NCBI RefSeq assembly: GCF_023895975.1
Contig: NZ_JALBWM010000010.1
Span: forward strand, 1-64,000
Direction: 5' to 3'
Source: Microbulbifer okhotskensis
GTDB taxonomy: Bacteria > Pseudomonadota > Gammaproteobacteria > Pseudomonadales > Cellvibrionaceae
DNA: 64,000 nt
How positions within the stretch are numbered: the stretch's first letter is position 1; each line of letters opens with the position of its first letter. Positions 28,445 to 37,171 of the stretch are shown here, one piece after another. Below the pieces are notes generated by a model. That model made no database searches. It was not told the DNA's origin and worked only from the letters and a program-made list of their open reading frames with translations. A program made the position numbers and the translations under genes.

Positions 28445-28755
28445 ACCACCATTTAAAACAAACGTTTAATTGTCGCCAGAGTAGCATATTCTCCGCCACG
28501 CCTATGGGCTACACCGGCTTTGCTGCGCTCCCATGGCGCAGTGGCAGCCCTGATTAACAGGACTTAGCGCACTAAAACCTGTAGCACGGAGAAAAGAAAA
28601 GTAAACTTCAGGCGAGGGGTAATCTGGTGAAATCCAAACAGCTTCAACAGAAGCTGACTCGCCACGCCCATATCTCATTAATTGAAGGTGGCGCAACAGA
28701 AGATTATTGGGGTAGATTCAAAACAACCAAAAGAATTTTAGTTAGTCTAAACAGA
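28445..28755. other. Gap upstream of psrA
   Basis: A ~310-base gap with an operator candidate at 28453-28469. A short minus-strand frame at 28502-28696 has odd composition and no domain, so it is not called. Confidence 0.4.
28453..28469. promoter_or_regulatory. Candidate PsrA/TetR operator
   Basis: The 17-base imperfect palindrome TTAAAACAAACGTTTAA lies 18 bases before the psrA start. It resembles the CAAAC...GTTTG type site of fatty-acid-responsive TetR regulators. Autoregulation is inferred. Confidence 0.4.
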
Positions 28756-29397
28756 CTATCCTTTAGCAGCCTGCATATATTTCAAGATGAGATCTGACGC
28801 CTCTTCAACACTATCAACAATATGAAATAAATCGAGATCACCGACATCGATACAATCGCGCTCGAGAACGGTATCTACCAACCAATTGTATAGGCCACCC
28901 CAGTAACGTTTACCGACAAGCACAATGGGAAAACGTCGAACTTTTTGTGTTTGCACCAGGGTCAACGCCTCAAATAGCTCATCCAACGTGCCGTATCCGC
29001 CGGGAAGCCCAACAAATCCCAGCGCATACTTTACAAACATAAATTTGCGCACAAAAAAGTAACGGAAATTTAAACTAATATCCTGATAAGGGTTTGCGGC
29101 CTGCTCAAATGGCAGCTCTATATTCAATCCGACCGAAGTACCTGGCTGACCAAAGGCGCCTCGGTTGCATGCTTCCATTAATCCCGGCCCACCACCGGTA
29201 ATAACAGGAATTCCTTCTGCGGCAAGTAATTTTCCCAACCTCACCCCTTGCTGATACTCGGGGCTGTCCTCAGTAAACCTCGCCCCTCCAAATACCGTTA
29301 CCGCATCGCCAAGCACGATCAAACGCTCTATTCCGTCAATCAGCTCAGACTGGATACGCAGCACTCTCCACGCTTCAGGCATCTTTGCATCTAACAT
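28756..29397 (-). CDS. LOG family protein (TIGR00730-like Rossmann fold)
   Basis: A 213-residue protein with the LOG hallmarks GGGPGLMEACNRGAF and GLPGGYGTLDELFEAL. Family members hydrolyse nucleoside 5'-monophosphate ribosides (cytokinin-activating type) or related nucleotides. In bacteria the physiological substrate is often unclear. GAGGG lies ~9 bases before the ATG. It is divergent from lexA with ~160 bases between. The N-terminal part is slightly extended compared with the shortest members. Confidence 0.9.
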   Translation of the reverse strand: MLDAKMPEAWRVLRIQSELIDGIERLIVLGDAVTVFGGARFTEDSPEYQQGVRLGKLLAAEGIPVITGGGPGLMEACNRGAFGQPGTSVGLNIELPFEQAANPYQDISLNFRYFFVRKFMFVKYALGFVGLPGGYGTLDELFEALTLVQTQKVRRFPIVLVGKRYWGGLYNWLVDTVLERDCIDVGDLDLFHIVDSVEEASDLILKYMQAAKG

Positions 29398-29491
29398 TAT
29401 TTTTTTCCCTCTTTGTCAGTTACTTCAACCTTTTCTTCTTTCCTTTCTTTCTACCTCAATGTAGCAGCTCACAAAGACTAAAACCTAAGGA

Positions 29492-29519
29492 TTGCGCGAA
29501 CATTAAATCTGTATATAAT
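29492..29519 (+). promoter_or_regulatory. Sigma-70 type promoter of lexA
   Basis: TTGCGC (29492-29497), 16-base spacer, TATAAT (29514-29519). The first SOS box overlaps the -10, so LexA binding would block polymerase. Confidence 0.65.
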
Positions 29520-29524
29520 TCCAG
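29509..29524. promoter_or_regulatory. SOS box 1 upstream of lexA (imperfect)
   Basis: CTGTATATAATTCCAG keeps the CTG...CAG ends of a LexA site but with one half degenerate (CCAG instead of ACAG). Confidence 0.7.
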
Positions 29525-29527
29525 CAA

Positions 29528-29543
29528 CTGTATATAAATACAG
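29528..29543. promoter_or_regulatory. SOS box 2 upstream of lexA (perfect)
   Basis: CTGTATATAAATACAG is a perfect CTGT-N8-ACAG LexA operator, centred 19 bases downstream of the first one. Two boxes before lexA suggest autoregulation, as in E. coli. Confidence 0.9.
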
Positions 29544-29559
29544 AAAAATAGGTAAATCC

Positions 29560-30165
29560 ATGACCAATCTCACCGCACGCCAGGCCCAGGTTCTCGATTT
29601 GATCAAAGCTTACCTGAATGAAACAGGCTATCCGCCGACACGCGCAGAAATTGCCCAGGAACTGGGGTTCCGCTCACCCAATGCCGCTGAAGAACACCTG
29701 AAGGCTTTGGCTAGAAAAGGCGCCATCGAGATGGTTGCCGGCGCTTCCCGTGGCATCCGTATTCCCGACTACCAATCCGGTCTACCGATTATTGGACGGG
29801 TTGCTGCGGGTAACCCAGTCCTCGCCGCTGAACATATCGAAGATTATTGCGACCTACCCGCCAGCTTTTTCCACCCCCCCGCAGACTACCTGCTGAGAGT
29901 GCACGGCATGAGTATGCGCGACGCAGGCATTCTCGACGGGGATTTACTGGCTGTACAAAAGACCGAGCAGGTGCGCAACGGGCAAATCGTGGTGGCTCGT
30001 ATTGATGACGAAGTAACTGTGAAGCGCTTTCGCCGCAAAGGCAATCAGGCCACCGTACAACTGCTGCCAGAAAATGATGACTTTGATCTAATTCAAGTCG
30101 ATATGAGAGATAAGAACTTTGTTATTGAGGGTCTGGCTGTAGGTGTGATCCGTCAAACACCTTAA
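29560..30165 (+). CDS. lexA: LexA repressor
   Basis: A 201-residue SOS repressor and self-cleaving protease. The winged HTH (residues ~1-65) begins [16 protein letters not shown] and includes [23 protein letters not shown]. The cleavage site is Ala83-Gly84 in GRVAAGNP. The serine-lysine dyad is Ser118 (HGMSMRD) and Lys155 (VTVKRF), close to E. coli Ser119/Lys156. RecA filaments trigger self-cleavage and SOS induction. In Pseudomonas a sulA follows lexA; here the next gene is on the opposite strand and no sulA-like gene is seen. Confidence 0.98.
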   Translation: MTNLTARQAQVLDLIKAYLNETGYPPTRAEIAQELGFRSPNAAEEHLKALARKGAIEMVAGASRGIRIPDYQSGLPIIGRVAAGNPVLAAEHIEDYCDLPASFFHPPADYLLRVHGMSMRDAGILDGDLLAVQKTEQVRNGQIVVARIDDEVTVKRFRRKGNQATVQLLPENDDFDLIQVDMRDKNFVIEGLAVGVIRQTP

Positions 30166-30182
30166 GCAGCTCCCAGAAACGA

Positions 30183-30207
30183 CAACAGCGGCCTTTGGCC
30201 GCTGTTG
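30183..30207. terminator. Perfect hairpin between lexA and its convergent neighbour
   Basis: An 11-base perfect stem CAACAGCGGCC/GGCCGCTGTTG with a TTT loop lies 18 bases past the lexA stop. There is no T-run, so it may act as a bidirectional, weakly efficient terminator. Confidence 0.5.
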
Positions 30208-30231
30208 ATAGAATATGGAAGCTAGTCAGTA

Positions 30232-30489
30232 TCAATGAATCGTATGATTAGCTGGCATCAGCTCGTCTTCTTCCTCGAAATAACCCGCCTCTAAATCGTC
30301 CAGATTTTGTACAGCCTCAATACCAGCTTCCAGCATTGCTCTGGCCACAGCGATTTTGTGCTTTCTGAGAAACTGAAGACTTTCTGCTGAAAAATGGATG
30401 CTCACCAAAGGGTCCTCTTTGTGGCCAGCACGACGCAAGGCTACATCGCCATTAGCCAGCTCGATAATTTCAAAAGTTTCGGAGGACAT
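30232..30489 (-). CDS. Conserved hypothetical protein of the lexA-topA neighbourhood
   Basis: An 85-residue acidic protein starting MSSETFEIIELANGDVALRR. It resembles a small gene found in the same place in Pseudomonas, without an assigned function. The ATG at 30489 is preferred because AAGGAAA lies seven bases upstream. A longer frame (30504) exists. The C-terminus is strongly acidic (EAGYFEEEDELMP). It lies ~100 bases downstream of the DUF6586-type gene on the same strand. Confidence 0.75.
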   Translation of the reverse strand: MSSETFEIIELANGDVALRRAGHKEDPLVSIHFSAESLQFLRKHKIAVARAMLEAGIEAVQNLDDLEAGYFEEEDELMPANHTIH

Positions 30490-30587
30490 TCGCTTTTCCT
30501 TCACGGCACAACAGTTTGCGCCCAGTGTACCACAGGCTTGCGAGAAGTTTCATTCGCCCAATTTAAGTCTAATCAATAGTGTGAAAA

Positions 30588-31079
30588 CTAACATTCATCA
30601 AGGAGGGCTCTCTGCCTGCGTACCAATTCACTCAAAGCTTGGTGCCATTGAAGCAGTTGTTCTTGGGACAAAATAGTCAAATCTGACCCCAGGGATTCAT
30701 TGTGCAATGGAATCAAATTAACTTTCTGTTTCTTTTCCTTCGCTATCACAGAGAGTTCCTGTAACGCTGTCCAAGCGGACAACATATGGGATAGCCAGCT
30801 GCCTGAATCTTTGAGCAAATCCGCCAGTTCATTTGCATCAGCACTGGCCCGCCCCTGAGCCTTTAGTGCATCGACCATCAGTTGAGGAGAGTCAGGCTCA
30901 AAGCCTAATTGGAGCTGAGCAGCCTGCTCGGCAAGGAAGGCCTGGTAGGCCTTCCACAGCTGCAGCAATGCCGCCTCCTCCAGCGCTGAGCGCTGGAGGG
31001 ATATTTCGCAAGGCAGCTGCAACAGCAGCTGACTCTTACGCAATGCCGAGGTGACATGAACGGTGTAAGGGTTACTCAT
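30588..31079 (-). CDS. DUF6586-type conserved protein
   Basis: A 163-residue, mostly helical, Leu/Gln/Ala-rich cytoplasmic protein following topA by three bases, so likely co-transcribed and perhaps coupled. The pattern of helices resembles the small conserved protein found next to topA in Pseudomonas (DUF6586-like). No catalytic motif is visible. Function unknown. Confidence 0.7.
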   Translation of the reverse strand: MSNPYTVHVTSALRKSQLLLQLPCEISLQRSALEEAALLQLWKAYQAFLAEQAAQLQLGFEPDSPQLMVDALKAQGRASADANELADLLKDSGSWLSHMLSAWTALQELSVIAKEKKQKVNLIPLHNESLGSDLTILSQEQLLQWHQALSELVRRQRALLDEC

Positions 31080-31082
31080 CTC

Positions 31083-33770
31083 TTACTTCTTCGCCGCTGC
31101 TTTTTTAGTCGCCGGCTTTTTGCGTTTTGCCGCGGTACTTTTACTGGAAGCTTCCACTTGCCAGCTGCCATCACGATAAAAAGCGCGCCACCCGGTTGCT
31201 TTGCCCTCTTCCTCAGACTGAACGTATTGCTCCTGGGTTTTACGGCTAAATCGAACCACAGTATCCCGCCCATCCGCATCCTGCGTCGGTGCAGAAAAGA
31301 GGAAATTGTACTTTGGATCAATTTCACTTTGGTGCGGTAACAACTCTTTTACCAGCGGCGCCCGGGTTTCTCGATTCTTCGGAAACTGGCTGGCCGCCAG
31401 AAAAAGACCGGAAGCACCATCTCTCAAAATATAGTGATCTTCCACTTTGATACATGCCAACTCCGGCATGGGAACCGGGTCCATTTTCGGAGGTGCCGCC
31501 TGCCCATTTTTTAACAGCTTGCGAGTATTCTTACAGTCTTCATTGGTGCAGCCAAAGTACTTACCGAAGCGCCCCGACTTCAATTGCATATCGCTGCCGC
31601 ACTTATCACATTCGATAATTGGACCATCGTAACCTTTAATTTTAAAGGTGCCCTGCTCGACAGCATAACCGTTGCAATCAGGGTTATTGCCACAAATGTG
31701 CAACTTGCGTTGCTCATCTAGCAGGTAGCTATCCATGGCCGTACCGCACTTGGTACAACGGCGCTTCTCGCGTAGAAGCCTGGACTCGGCTTCTTCGTCC
31801 TTGTCCGCGTCCACCGCTTCATCACCTGAAACCAGGTTCATGGTATTGGTACAGCGCTCCTTCGGTGGAAGAGCATAACCGGAACAACCCAGGAACACCC
31901 CCGTAGAGCCCGTGCGGATCTGCATATGGCGACCACACTTGTCACACTCAATATCTGTATCGGTGGGCGAGTTGCGGCGCATACCCGCATCGGCTGCTTG
32001 GGCTTTTTCCAGACGCCCTGAAAAATCCTGATAGAACTCGTCGAGAAGCTGCTTCCATCCCTTATCCCCCTCAGCAACCGAATCCAAAGACTCTTCCAGA
32101 TTCGCGGTAAATCCGTAATCCATGAGGTTCTTAAAGCTTTCGCTGAGTCGATCAGTAACAATATCTCCCATCTTCTCCGCGTAAAAACGCCGATTCTCCA
32201 GTCGTACGTAACCGCGATCCTGGATGGTGGAAATAATAGAAGCGTAAGTGGACGGACGACCAATACCGCGCTTTTCCAACTCTCTGACCAAGGCCGCTTC
32301 ACTAAAGCGCGCAGGCGGCTTGGTAAAGTGCTGCTTGGGGTCCAGTTGCTCAAGGGCCAGTTTCTCTCCCACTTTGACATCGGGAAGAAGCAGGTCTTCA
32401 TCTTTTTTACCGCTCGATGGCGCCACTTTAAGGAAACCGTCGAAACGTATCACCCGGCCTCTGGCACGTAGCTCAAACTCCCCGGCAGTGACCACGATGG
32501 CAGTGGAAGTGAACTGAGCCGGCGTCATCTGGCAAGCGACAAATTGTTGCCAGATCAGGTTGTAGAGTCTCTCTGCATCACGTTCCGCACCAGAAAGCAT
32601 ATTGGGTGCGATACGAACATCTGACGGGCGGATCGCTTCGTGCGCCTCTTGCGCGCCTTCTTTACTGCTGTAGCTGTTCGGGCTCTCTGGCAGATACTTA
32701 TCACCGTAGTTCTCAGAAATATACTCCCGAGCGGAACCCACAGCTTCTTTACTCAGGTTCGTAGAGTCGGTACGCATGTATGTGATATGACCCGCTTCGT
32801 ACAGGCGCTGGGCCAGAGTCATCGTTTTCTTGACGCTAAAGCCGAGGCGATTACTGGCCGCCTGCTGCAGAGTGGAAGTAATAAACGGGGCACTGGGTTT
32901 TGAACTGGTCGGTTTGTCATCACGGCCAGAGACGACGAACTCACTGGACTGCAACTGCTTGGTAGCACTGCTGGCATGAGTTTCATTGACAGGACGGAAA
33001 GCTTCGCCGGACTGCTTCTTAACCTCAAGGCATAGCTTGGCTGCCTTTGTGGTTGTCGTATCGGCAAACAGGGTCCAGTACTCTTCTGGTATAAACGCGC
33101 GGATTTCCCGCTCCCGCTCTACCAGAAGGCGAACAGCTACAGACTGTACTCGTCCCGCCGAAAGGCCTCGCGCAACTTTCTCCCAGAGTAGTGGCGACAC
33201 CATATAACCGACGATCCGATCGAGGAAACGACGGGCCTGCTGCGCATTAACACGATTGATATTCAGGCGTCCCGGATCCTTAAAAGCCTCCTGGATAGCA
33301 GACTTGGTAATCTCGTTGAAGACCACCCTACGGTAGCGATCGTTGTCACCACCAATCGCTTCTCGCAAGTGCCAGGCGATCGCCTCCCCCTCGCGATCCA
33401 AGTCCGTTGCGAGATAAATATGATCGGCACCTTCGGCAAGTCTCTGCAGTTCGCTGACCACTTTTTCTTTGCCAGGCAATATTTCATAGTGCGCCTGCCA
33501 CTCGTGATCAGGATCAATCCCCATACGCTTGATCAACTGCTCACGATTTTTCTTTCGCTTAAAAGCCTCTTTCGCCTCCGGCGAAAGTTTACGTGTTTCC
33601 GCTGCGCGACGAGCGCGCTCCTTTGCGTCAACCGGCTTTTTATTGCCCCCACCTGTGGGCAAATCGCGAATATGACCGACACTGGACTTCACAACAAAGT
33701 CCTTGCCGAGATATTTATTGATAGTTTTCGCTTTGGCCGGTGATTCGACGATGACCAGTGATTTACCCAT
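31083..33770 (-). CDS. topA: DNA topoisomerase I
   Basis: An 895-residue type IA topoisomerase that relaxes negative supercoils. The Toprim domain begins [19 protein letters not shown] and holds [15 protein letters not shown]. The active-site Tyr is in TYMRTDSTN (Tyr331). An insertion after the Toprim start is rich in Lys/Arg (about residues 45-75), as in Pseudomonas-like TopA. Three C-terminal Cys4 zinc ribbons are visible, each starting ECDKCG or RCTKCG. The tail is Lys/Ala-rich. The gene heads a small operon with the DUF6586-type gene. Confidence 0.98.
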   Translation of the reverse strand: MGKSLVIVESPAKAKTINKYLGKDFVVKSSVGHIRDLPTGGGNKKPVDAKERARRAAETRKLSPEAKEAFKRKKNREQLIKRMGIDPDHEWQAHYEILPGKEKVVSELQRLAEGADHIYLATDLDREGEAIAWHLREAIGGDNDRYRRVVFNEITKSAIQEAFKDPGRLNINRVNAQQARRFLDRIVGYMVSPLLWEKVARGLSAGRVQSVAVRLLVEREREIRAFIPEEYWTLFADTTTTKAAKLCLEVKKQSGEAFRPVNETHASSATKQLQSSEFVVSGRDDKPTSSKPSAPFITSTLQQAASNRLGFSVKKTMTLAQRLYEAGHITYMRTDSTNLSKEAVGSAREYISENYGDKYLPESPNSYSSKEGAQEAHEAIRPSDVRIAPNMLSGAERDAERLYNLIWQQFVACQMTPAQFTSTAIVVTAGEFELRARGRVIRFDGFLKVAPSSGKKDEDLLLPDVKVGEKLALEQLDPKQHFTKPPARFSEAALVRELEKRGIGRPSTYASIISTIQDRGYVRLENRRFYAEKMGDIVTDRLSESFKNLMDYGFTANLEESLDSVAEGDKGWKQLLDEFYQDFSGRLEKAQAADAGMRRNSPTDTDIECDKCGRHMQIRTGSTGVFLGCSGYALPPKERCTNTMNLVSGDEAVDADKDEEAESRLLREKRRCTKCGTAMDSYLLDEQRKLHICGNNPDCNGYAVEQGTFKIKGYDGPIIECDKCGSDMQLKSGRFGKYFGCTNEDCKNTRKLLKNGQAAPPKMDPVPMPELACIKVEDHYILRDGASGLFLAASQFPKNRETRAPLVKELLPHQSEIDPKYNFLFSAPTQDADGRDTVVRFSRKTQEQYVQSEEEGKATGWRAFYRDGSWQVEASSKSTAAKRKKPATKKAAAKK

Positions 33771-33815
33771 AAGCCTTTGATTTCAAATGAAAATTTACTG
33801 CTATTGCAAGTCTTA

Positions 33816-33836
33816 CAAGCCTGCTAATCAGGCTTG
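33816..33836 (-). terminator. Hairpin between the membrane-protein gene and topA
   Basis: An 8-base stem CAAGCCTG/CAGGCTTG with loop CTAAT. It lies ~140 bases past the stop of the gene at 33977-34507, before topA. There is no T-run, so it is a weak call. Confidence 0.35.
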
Positions 33837-33976
33837 CGCTGCGCGAATATATAAGCCTGACTAAGGGCGCGGTCAAGCAATGCTGACAATTTTCCGGTCT
33901 CAGTCACTAAAATTAGCACCCATTAGTCTACCGAAATGCGACTTACCAGACGCTATTTTGCACCCCAAACGTCCCC

Positions 33977-34507
33977 TTAGGACAGCTCCTGAGTCGTCGG
34001 GCTGGGCCTCATTTTTCGAATGGCTTCTTCTATTAATGGGGAGTATTTATCCAGTGAAGACATAAGTTTTTGGAAACTTGTATCTCCGCCAGACTCACGC
34101 CACTGAACGCCAAGACCGACCTGAGTCGCGGTGATAGCGCAAATATCCCGAGGCAGCTCCCCCAACAGTGCGTGCAAATATTTCCAAGCGTCTTTCGGGG
34201 CAGGCTGCCCCTTGGCCCAATCCCATTGCCCGGAAAAATTAAGCTCGTGTTCGATGCGCTGAAGCTCCAGAATCCAGCCTACCTGGAGCCCCTTGGGATT
34301 TTGCCAACGGTGATAATAGACAGCGGCTGTGCCATCACCAAGGGCTGCGGGCAACGCTTGGATTTGTACAGTAATACCGGCCCGAGCTGCCTGACTGCGC
34401 ATGCCGGCAAGGCGGCTGTCACGGGCATTGGGCTTGAGCCACATCACCGGCCCCAGTACCAACACCATGGCAAATCCGATGATAATCACCGGTAACCAAT
34501 CAGACAT
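33977..34507 (-). CDS. Hypothetical single-span membrane protein
   Basis: A 176-residue protein with one N-terminal hydrophobic helix (about residues 3-25) followed by a positively charged segment, suggesting a cytoplasmic C-terminal domain. The body contains repeated Trp-rich stretches (YYHRWQNPKGLQVGWILELQ and GQWDWAKGQPAPKDAWKYL). I do not recognise the family. The ATG at 34507 has GGAG six bases upstream. An upstream GTG at 34513 is less well placed. It precedes topA on the same strand with a ~200-base gap. Confidence 0.65.
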   Translation of the reverse strand: MSDWLPVIIIGFAMVLVLGPVMWLKPNARDSRLAGMRSQAARAGITVQIQALPAALGDGTAAVYYHRWQNPKGLQVGWILELQRIEHELNFSGQWDWAKGQPAPKDAWKYLHALLGELPRDICAITATQVGLGVQWRESGGDTSFQKLMSSLDKYSPLIEEAIRKMRPSPTTQELS

Positions 34508-34652
34508 AACCACTCCTCATTAGTGGAAAAAAGTGACTATTGTGCTGTGTTCTGCGTGATCTATGTCAATCGGTTTTTTTTACGGTAGACTCAAAATAGG
34601 TGTCATCAGGGCGTATTCACTCAGTAAAAATAGGGATAGGAGCAGGCAAACT

Positions 34653-35096
34653 ATGGCGAAATACCAACGTATCCTGGTGGGGTTGGACCTCTCAAAAGAG
34701 TCTTCCCAGGTACTCGAGAAAGCTGCGGGCATGGCTGAAGCATTTGGTGCGGAGTTAAGCCTACTCCATGCTATCGAACCGCTGACATTTGCCTATGGCG
34801 GCGATATCCCGATGGACCTTTCCGAGGTCCAGGACCAGTTGCAATCCCAGGCCAAGGAACAGCTACAAAAAGCGGCAACCCCGCTGAATATCCCCGCCGA
34901 TCGACAGCACGTTATCCTCGGCCAACCATCGACAGAAATTCACCGCTTAGCCAAGGATATCGAAGCCGACTTAGTGATTATCGGCAGCCATGGTCGCCAC
35001 GGCCTGGCGCTCCTCCTCGGCTCCACGGCAAACGGGGTCCTCCACGGAGCAAAGTGCGATGTGCTGGCCATCCGAGTTCATGTGGATGATGAATAA
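34653..35096 (+). CDS. Universal stress protein (UspA type)
   Basis: A 147-residue single USP domain. The beginning YQRILVGLDLSKESSQVLEKA and the nucleotide-binding end IIGSHGRHGLALLLGSTANGVLHGAKCDVLAIRV are canonical. The loop GSHGRHG-9x-GS suggests ATP or AMP binding. The ATG at 34653 is preceded by AGGAG with long spacing. An upstream in-frame ATG at 34563 has no family support. It is transcribed away from the membrane-protein gene at 33977-34507 and convergent with uup. Confidence 0.92.
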   Translation: MAKYQRILVGLDLSKESSQVLEKAAGMAEAFGAELSLLHAIEPLTFAYGGDIPMDLSEVQDQLQSQAKEQLQKAATPLNIPADRQHVILGQPSTEIHRLAKDIEADLVIIGSHGRHGLALLLGSTANGVLHGAKCDVLAIRVHVDDE

Positions 35097-35119
35097 TCAC
35101 CAGCAACAAAGCAGTCATT

Positions 35120-35142
35120 GTGGTGGCCTAAAGGGCCACCAC
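35120..35142. terminator. Hairpin between the usp and uup genes
   Basis: A 9-base stem GTGGTGGCC/GGCCACCAC with loop TAAAG lies 23 bases past the usp stop and just before the uup stop. It probably serves both convergent genes. There is no clear T-run. Confidence 0.5.
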
Positions 35143-35150
35143 ACCACCAT

Positions 35151-37016
35151 TTACTCGTCCCCACCCTCGAGTTCGGACCAGCGTTCAAATGCCTCTTCCA
35201 GCTGAATTTGCCGCTCCGCGAGTGAGTTCAGCTTATCCTGTACCTGTTGCTGTTCCTGCAGATAAAAACCGGGATCAGCGATCTCCTGCTCAATAGCCGA
35301 TACCCCTTCTTCCAGCGCTTCAATCAATGCGGGAAGGTTATCCAACTCTCTCTGCAGCTTATAGCTCAGCTTCTTTTTCTTTGCTGGCCCAGTATCTTGA
35401 ACCTTTAGTTTGTCCGTAGGGGAAGTGGCAGCGAGCTTGGTCTCTTTCAACTCGACCGCAAAACTGCCACCTTGGCGCACAAAGTCACCATAACCTCCGA
35501 CATATTCGCGGACACGCCCCTCTCCTTCAAAGGCTAGGCAAGAGCCAACAACATTATCCAAAAAAGCCCGGTCGTGGCTGACCAGCAAAACCGTGCCGCT
35601 GAAATCTAGTAGCAGTTGCTCTAGCAGCTCCAGGGTTTCCACATCCAGATCATTGGTGGGTTCATCGAGTACCAGAATATTCGCCGGCTGGCTGAACAGC
35701 TTCGCCAGAAGCGCCCGATTGCGCTCTCCGCCACTCAGCGCACTGACTTTGGTGCGCGCTTTTATCCCACTGAAAAGAAAATCGGACAAATACGACATCA
35801 CATGACGGCTCTTACCCCCAATAGTGACCGAGTCGCGCCCTTCAGCAACATTATCAAGCACCGTCAAGTCAGGGTTAAGCTGGTCCCTGCGCTGATCAAA
35901 ATAGGCCACCTGTTGCTTGGTACCCAGGCGCAGGTTTCCGCCCTGAGACTCCAATTCCCCCAACAACAATTTAATCAGAGTACTTTTGCCCACCCCATTA
36001 GGGCCAATCAAACCTACCTTGTCTCCACGTAACAACGTGAAAGATAGATCTTTGACCAAGGGTTGCTCGTCCGAGTATGAGAAAGTGACATCGTTTAATT
36101 CGGCCACCAACTTCCCTGATATCTCACCGCTATCCAGGGCCATTTTTGCGGTACCCTGCTGGGTTCTGCGCGCCGCTCTCTGGCCACGCAGCGCCTGCAA
36201 TGATCTTACACGCCCCTCATTACGGGTCCGGCGCGCTTTGATACCCTGGCGAATCCACGTCTCTTCCTGAGCTAGTTTCTTATCAAACAGCGCGTCATTT
36301 TTAGCTTCTTCTTCCAGCAGTTTCTCTTTTTCTTCCTTGTAACGGTCAAATTTGCATCGAAAAGTTCGCAAATGCCCACGATCCAGATCCCAGACACTCG
36401 TAGCTAAACGCTGCGCCAAAGCGCGATCGTGGCTAACAAACAACAGCGCGCCACGGTAACTGGCGAGGAAATTTTCCAGCCATTCGACTGCTGCAATGTC
36501 CAGGTGGTTTGTGGGTTCATCCAGAATCAAGAGATCCGGCTCTACCACCAGCGCTCGAGCGAGCGCTGCACGCCGCTGCCAGCCACCAGAGAGATCGGCA
36601 ACCCGCTCATCGGCATTCAAGTCGAGCCGATCCAGCACACTATCCACTTTGGGGAGCAACTCCCACGCGTGGGCAGTTTCAATTTTTGCTTGAAGGTCAG
36701 CGGCGGGAGACTCCCGGTAGCGAGCCAAAACGGCACCAATGTCCCCCAAACCCGCCGCGACGTAGCCATAGACTGAATCGCTACAATCAGCAGGTAATTC
36801 CTGCTCCAAAACCGCTTGAACCAAGCCACTGGCGCGAACAATTTCACCGCCATCTGCATCGACCTTGCCCGCAATCAGACGCAACAGGCTGGACTTCCCC
36901 TCACCATTGCGCCCAACCAGGCATATGCGATCACCACGTTCAATTTTTGCGCTGACATTATCTGCCAGTACCTGGGTCCCGTAACGAAGACTGACCCCAT
37001 CCAATAGAAGCAACAT
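35151..37016 (-). CDS. uup: ABC-F family ATPase Uup
   Basis: A 621-residue ABC-F protein with two nucleotide-binding domains and no membrane segments. The first half has Walker A GRNGEGKSS and signature LSGGWQRRAALARAL. The second has GPNGVGKST and LSGGERNRALLAKLF. Both have DEPTN. A long charged linker joins them (EEKEKLLEEEAKNDAL). A C-terminal coiled coil with DNA-binding character (about residues 545-621) is the Uup feature. ABC-F proteins act on ribosomes or branched DNA. Uup reduces transposon precise excision in E. coli. Length is as expected. Confidence 0.93.
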   Translation of the reverse strand: MLLLLDGVSLRYGTQVLADNVSAKIERGDRICLVGRNGEGKSSLLRLIAGKVDADGGEIVRASGLVQAVLEQELPADCSDSVYGYVAAGLGDIGAVLARYRESPAADLQAKIETAHAWELLPKVDSVLDRLDLNADERVADLSGGWQRRAALARALVVEPDLLILDEPTNHLDIAAVEWLENFLASYRGALLFVSHDRALAQRLATSVWDLDRGHLRTFRCKFDRYKEEKEKLLEEEAKNDALFDKKLAQEETWIRQGIKARRTRNEGRVRSLQALRGQRAARRTQQGTAKMALDSGEISGKLVAELNDVTFSYSDEQPLVKDLSFTLLRGDKVGLIGPNGVGKSTLIKLLLGELESQGGNLRLGTKQQVAYFDQRRDQLNPDLTVLDNVAEGRDSVTIGGKSRHVMSYLSDFLFSGIKARTKVSALSGGERNRALLAKLFSQPANILVLDEPTNDLDVETLELLEQLLLDFSGTVLLVSHDRAFLDNVVGSCLAFEGEGRVREYVGGYGDFVRQGGSFAVELKETKLAATSPTDKLKVQDTGPAKKKKLSYKLQRELDNLPALIEALEEGVSAIEQEIADPGFYLQEQQQVQDKLNSLAERQIQLEEAFERWSELEGGDE

Positions 37017-37171
37017 AAATAGGCACTACAATTATCAAACCCGAATCTGATTCCGCTGATGAAAGAAGCGAAATTGACACTATCGGGTTCTGTGAAAAAT
37101 CAGCTATTTTACGCTTTTTTACCGTGTAGTCAGTCATAGCTGCAAACACATTTGCAACCGAGGTAATTGAG

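Noticed and set aside
28502..28696. 64-codon frame upstream of psrA
   Set aside because: No domain and no ribosome-binding site. It overlaps the likely regulatory region.
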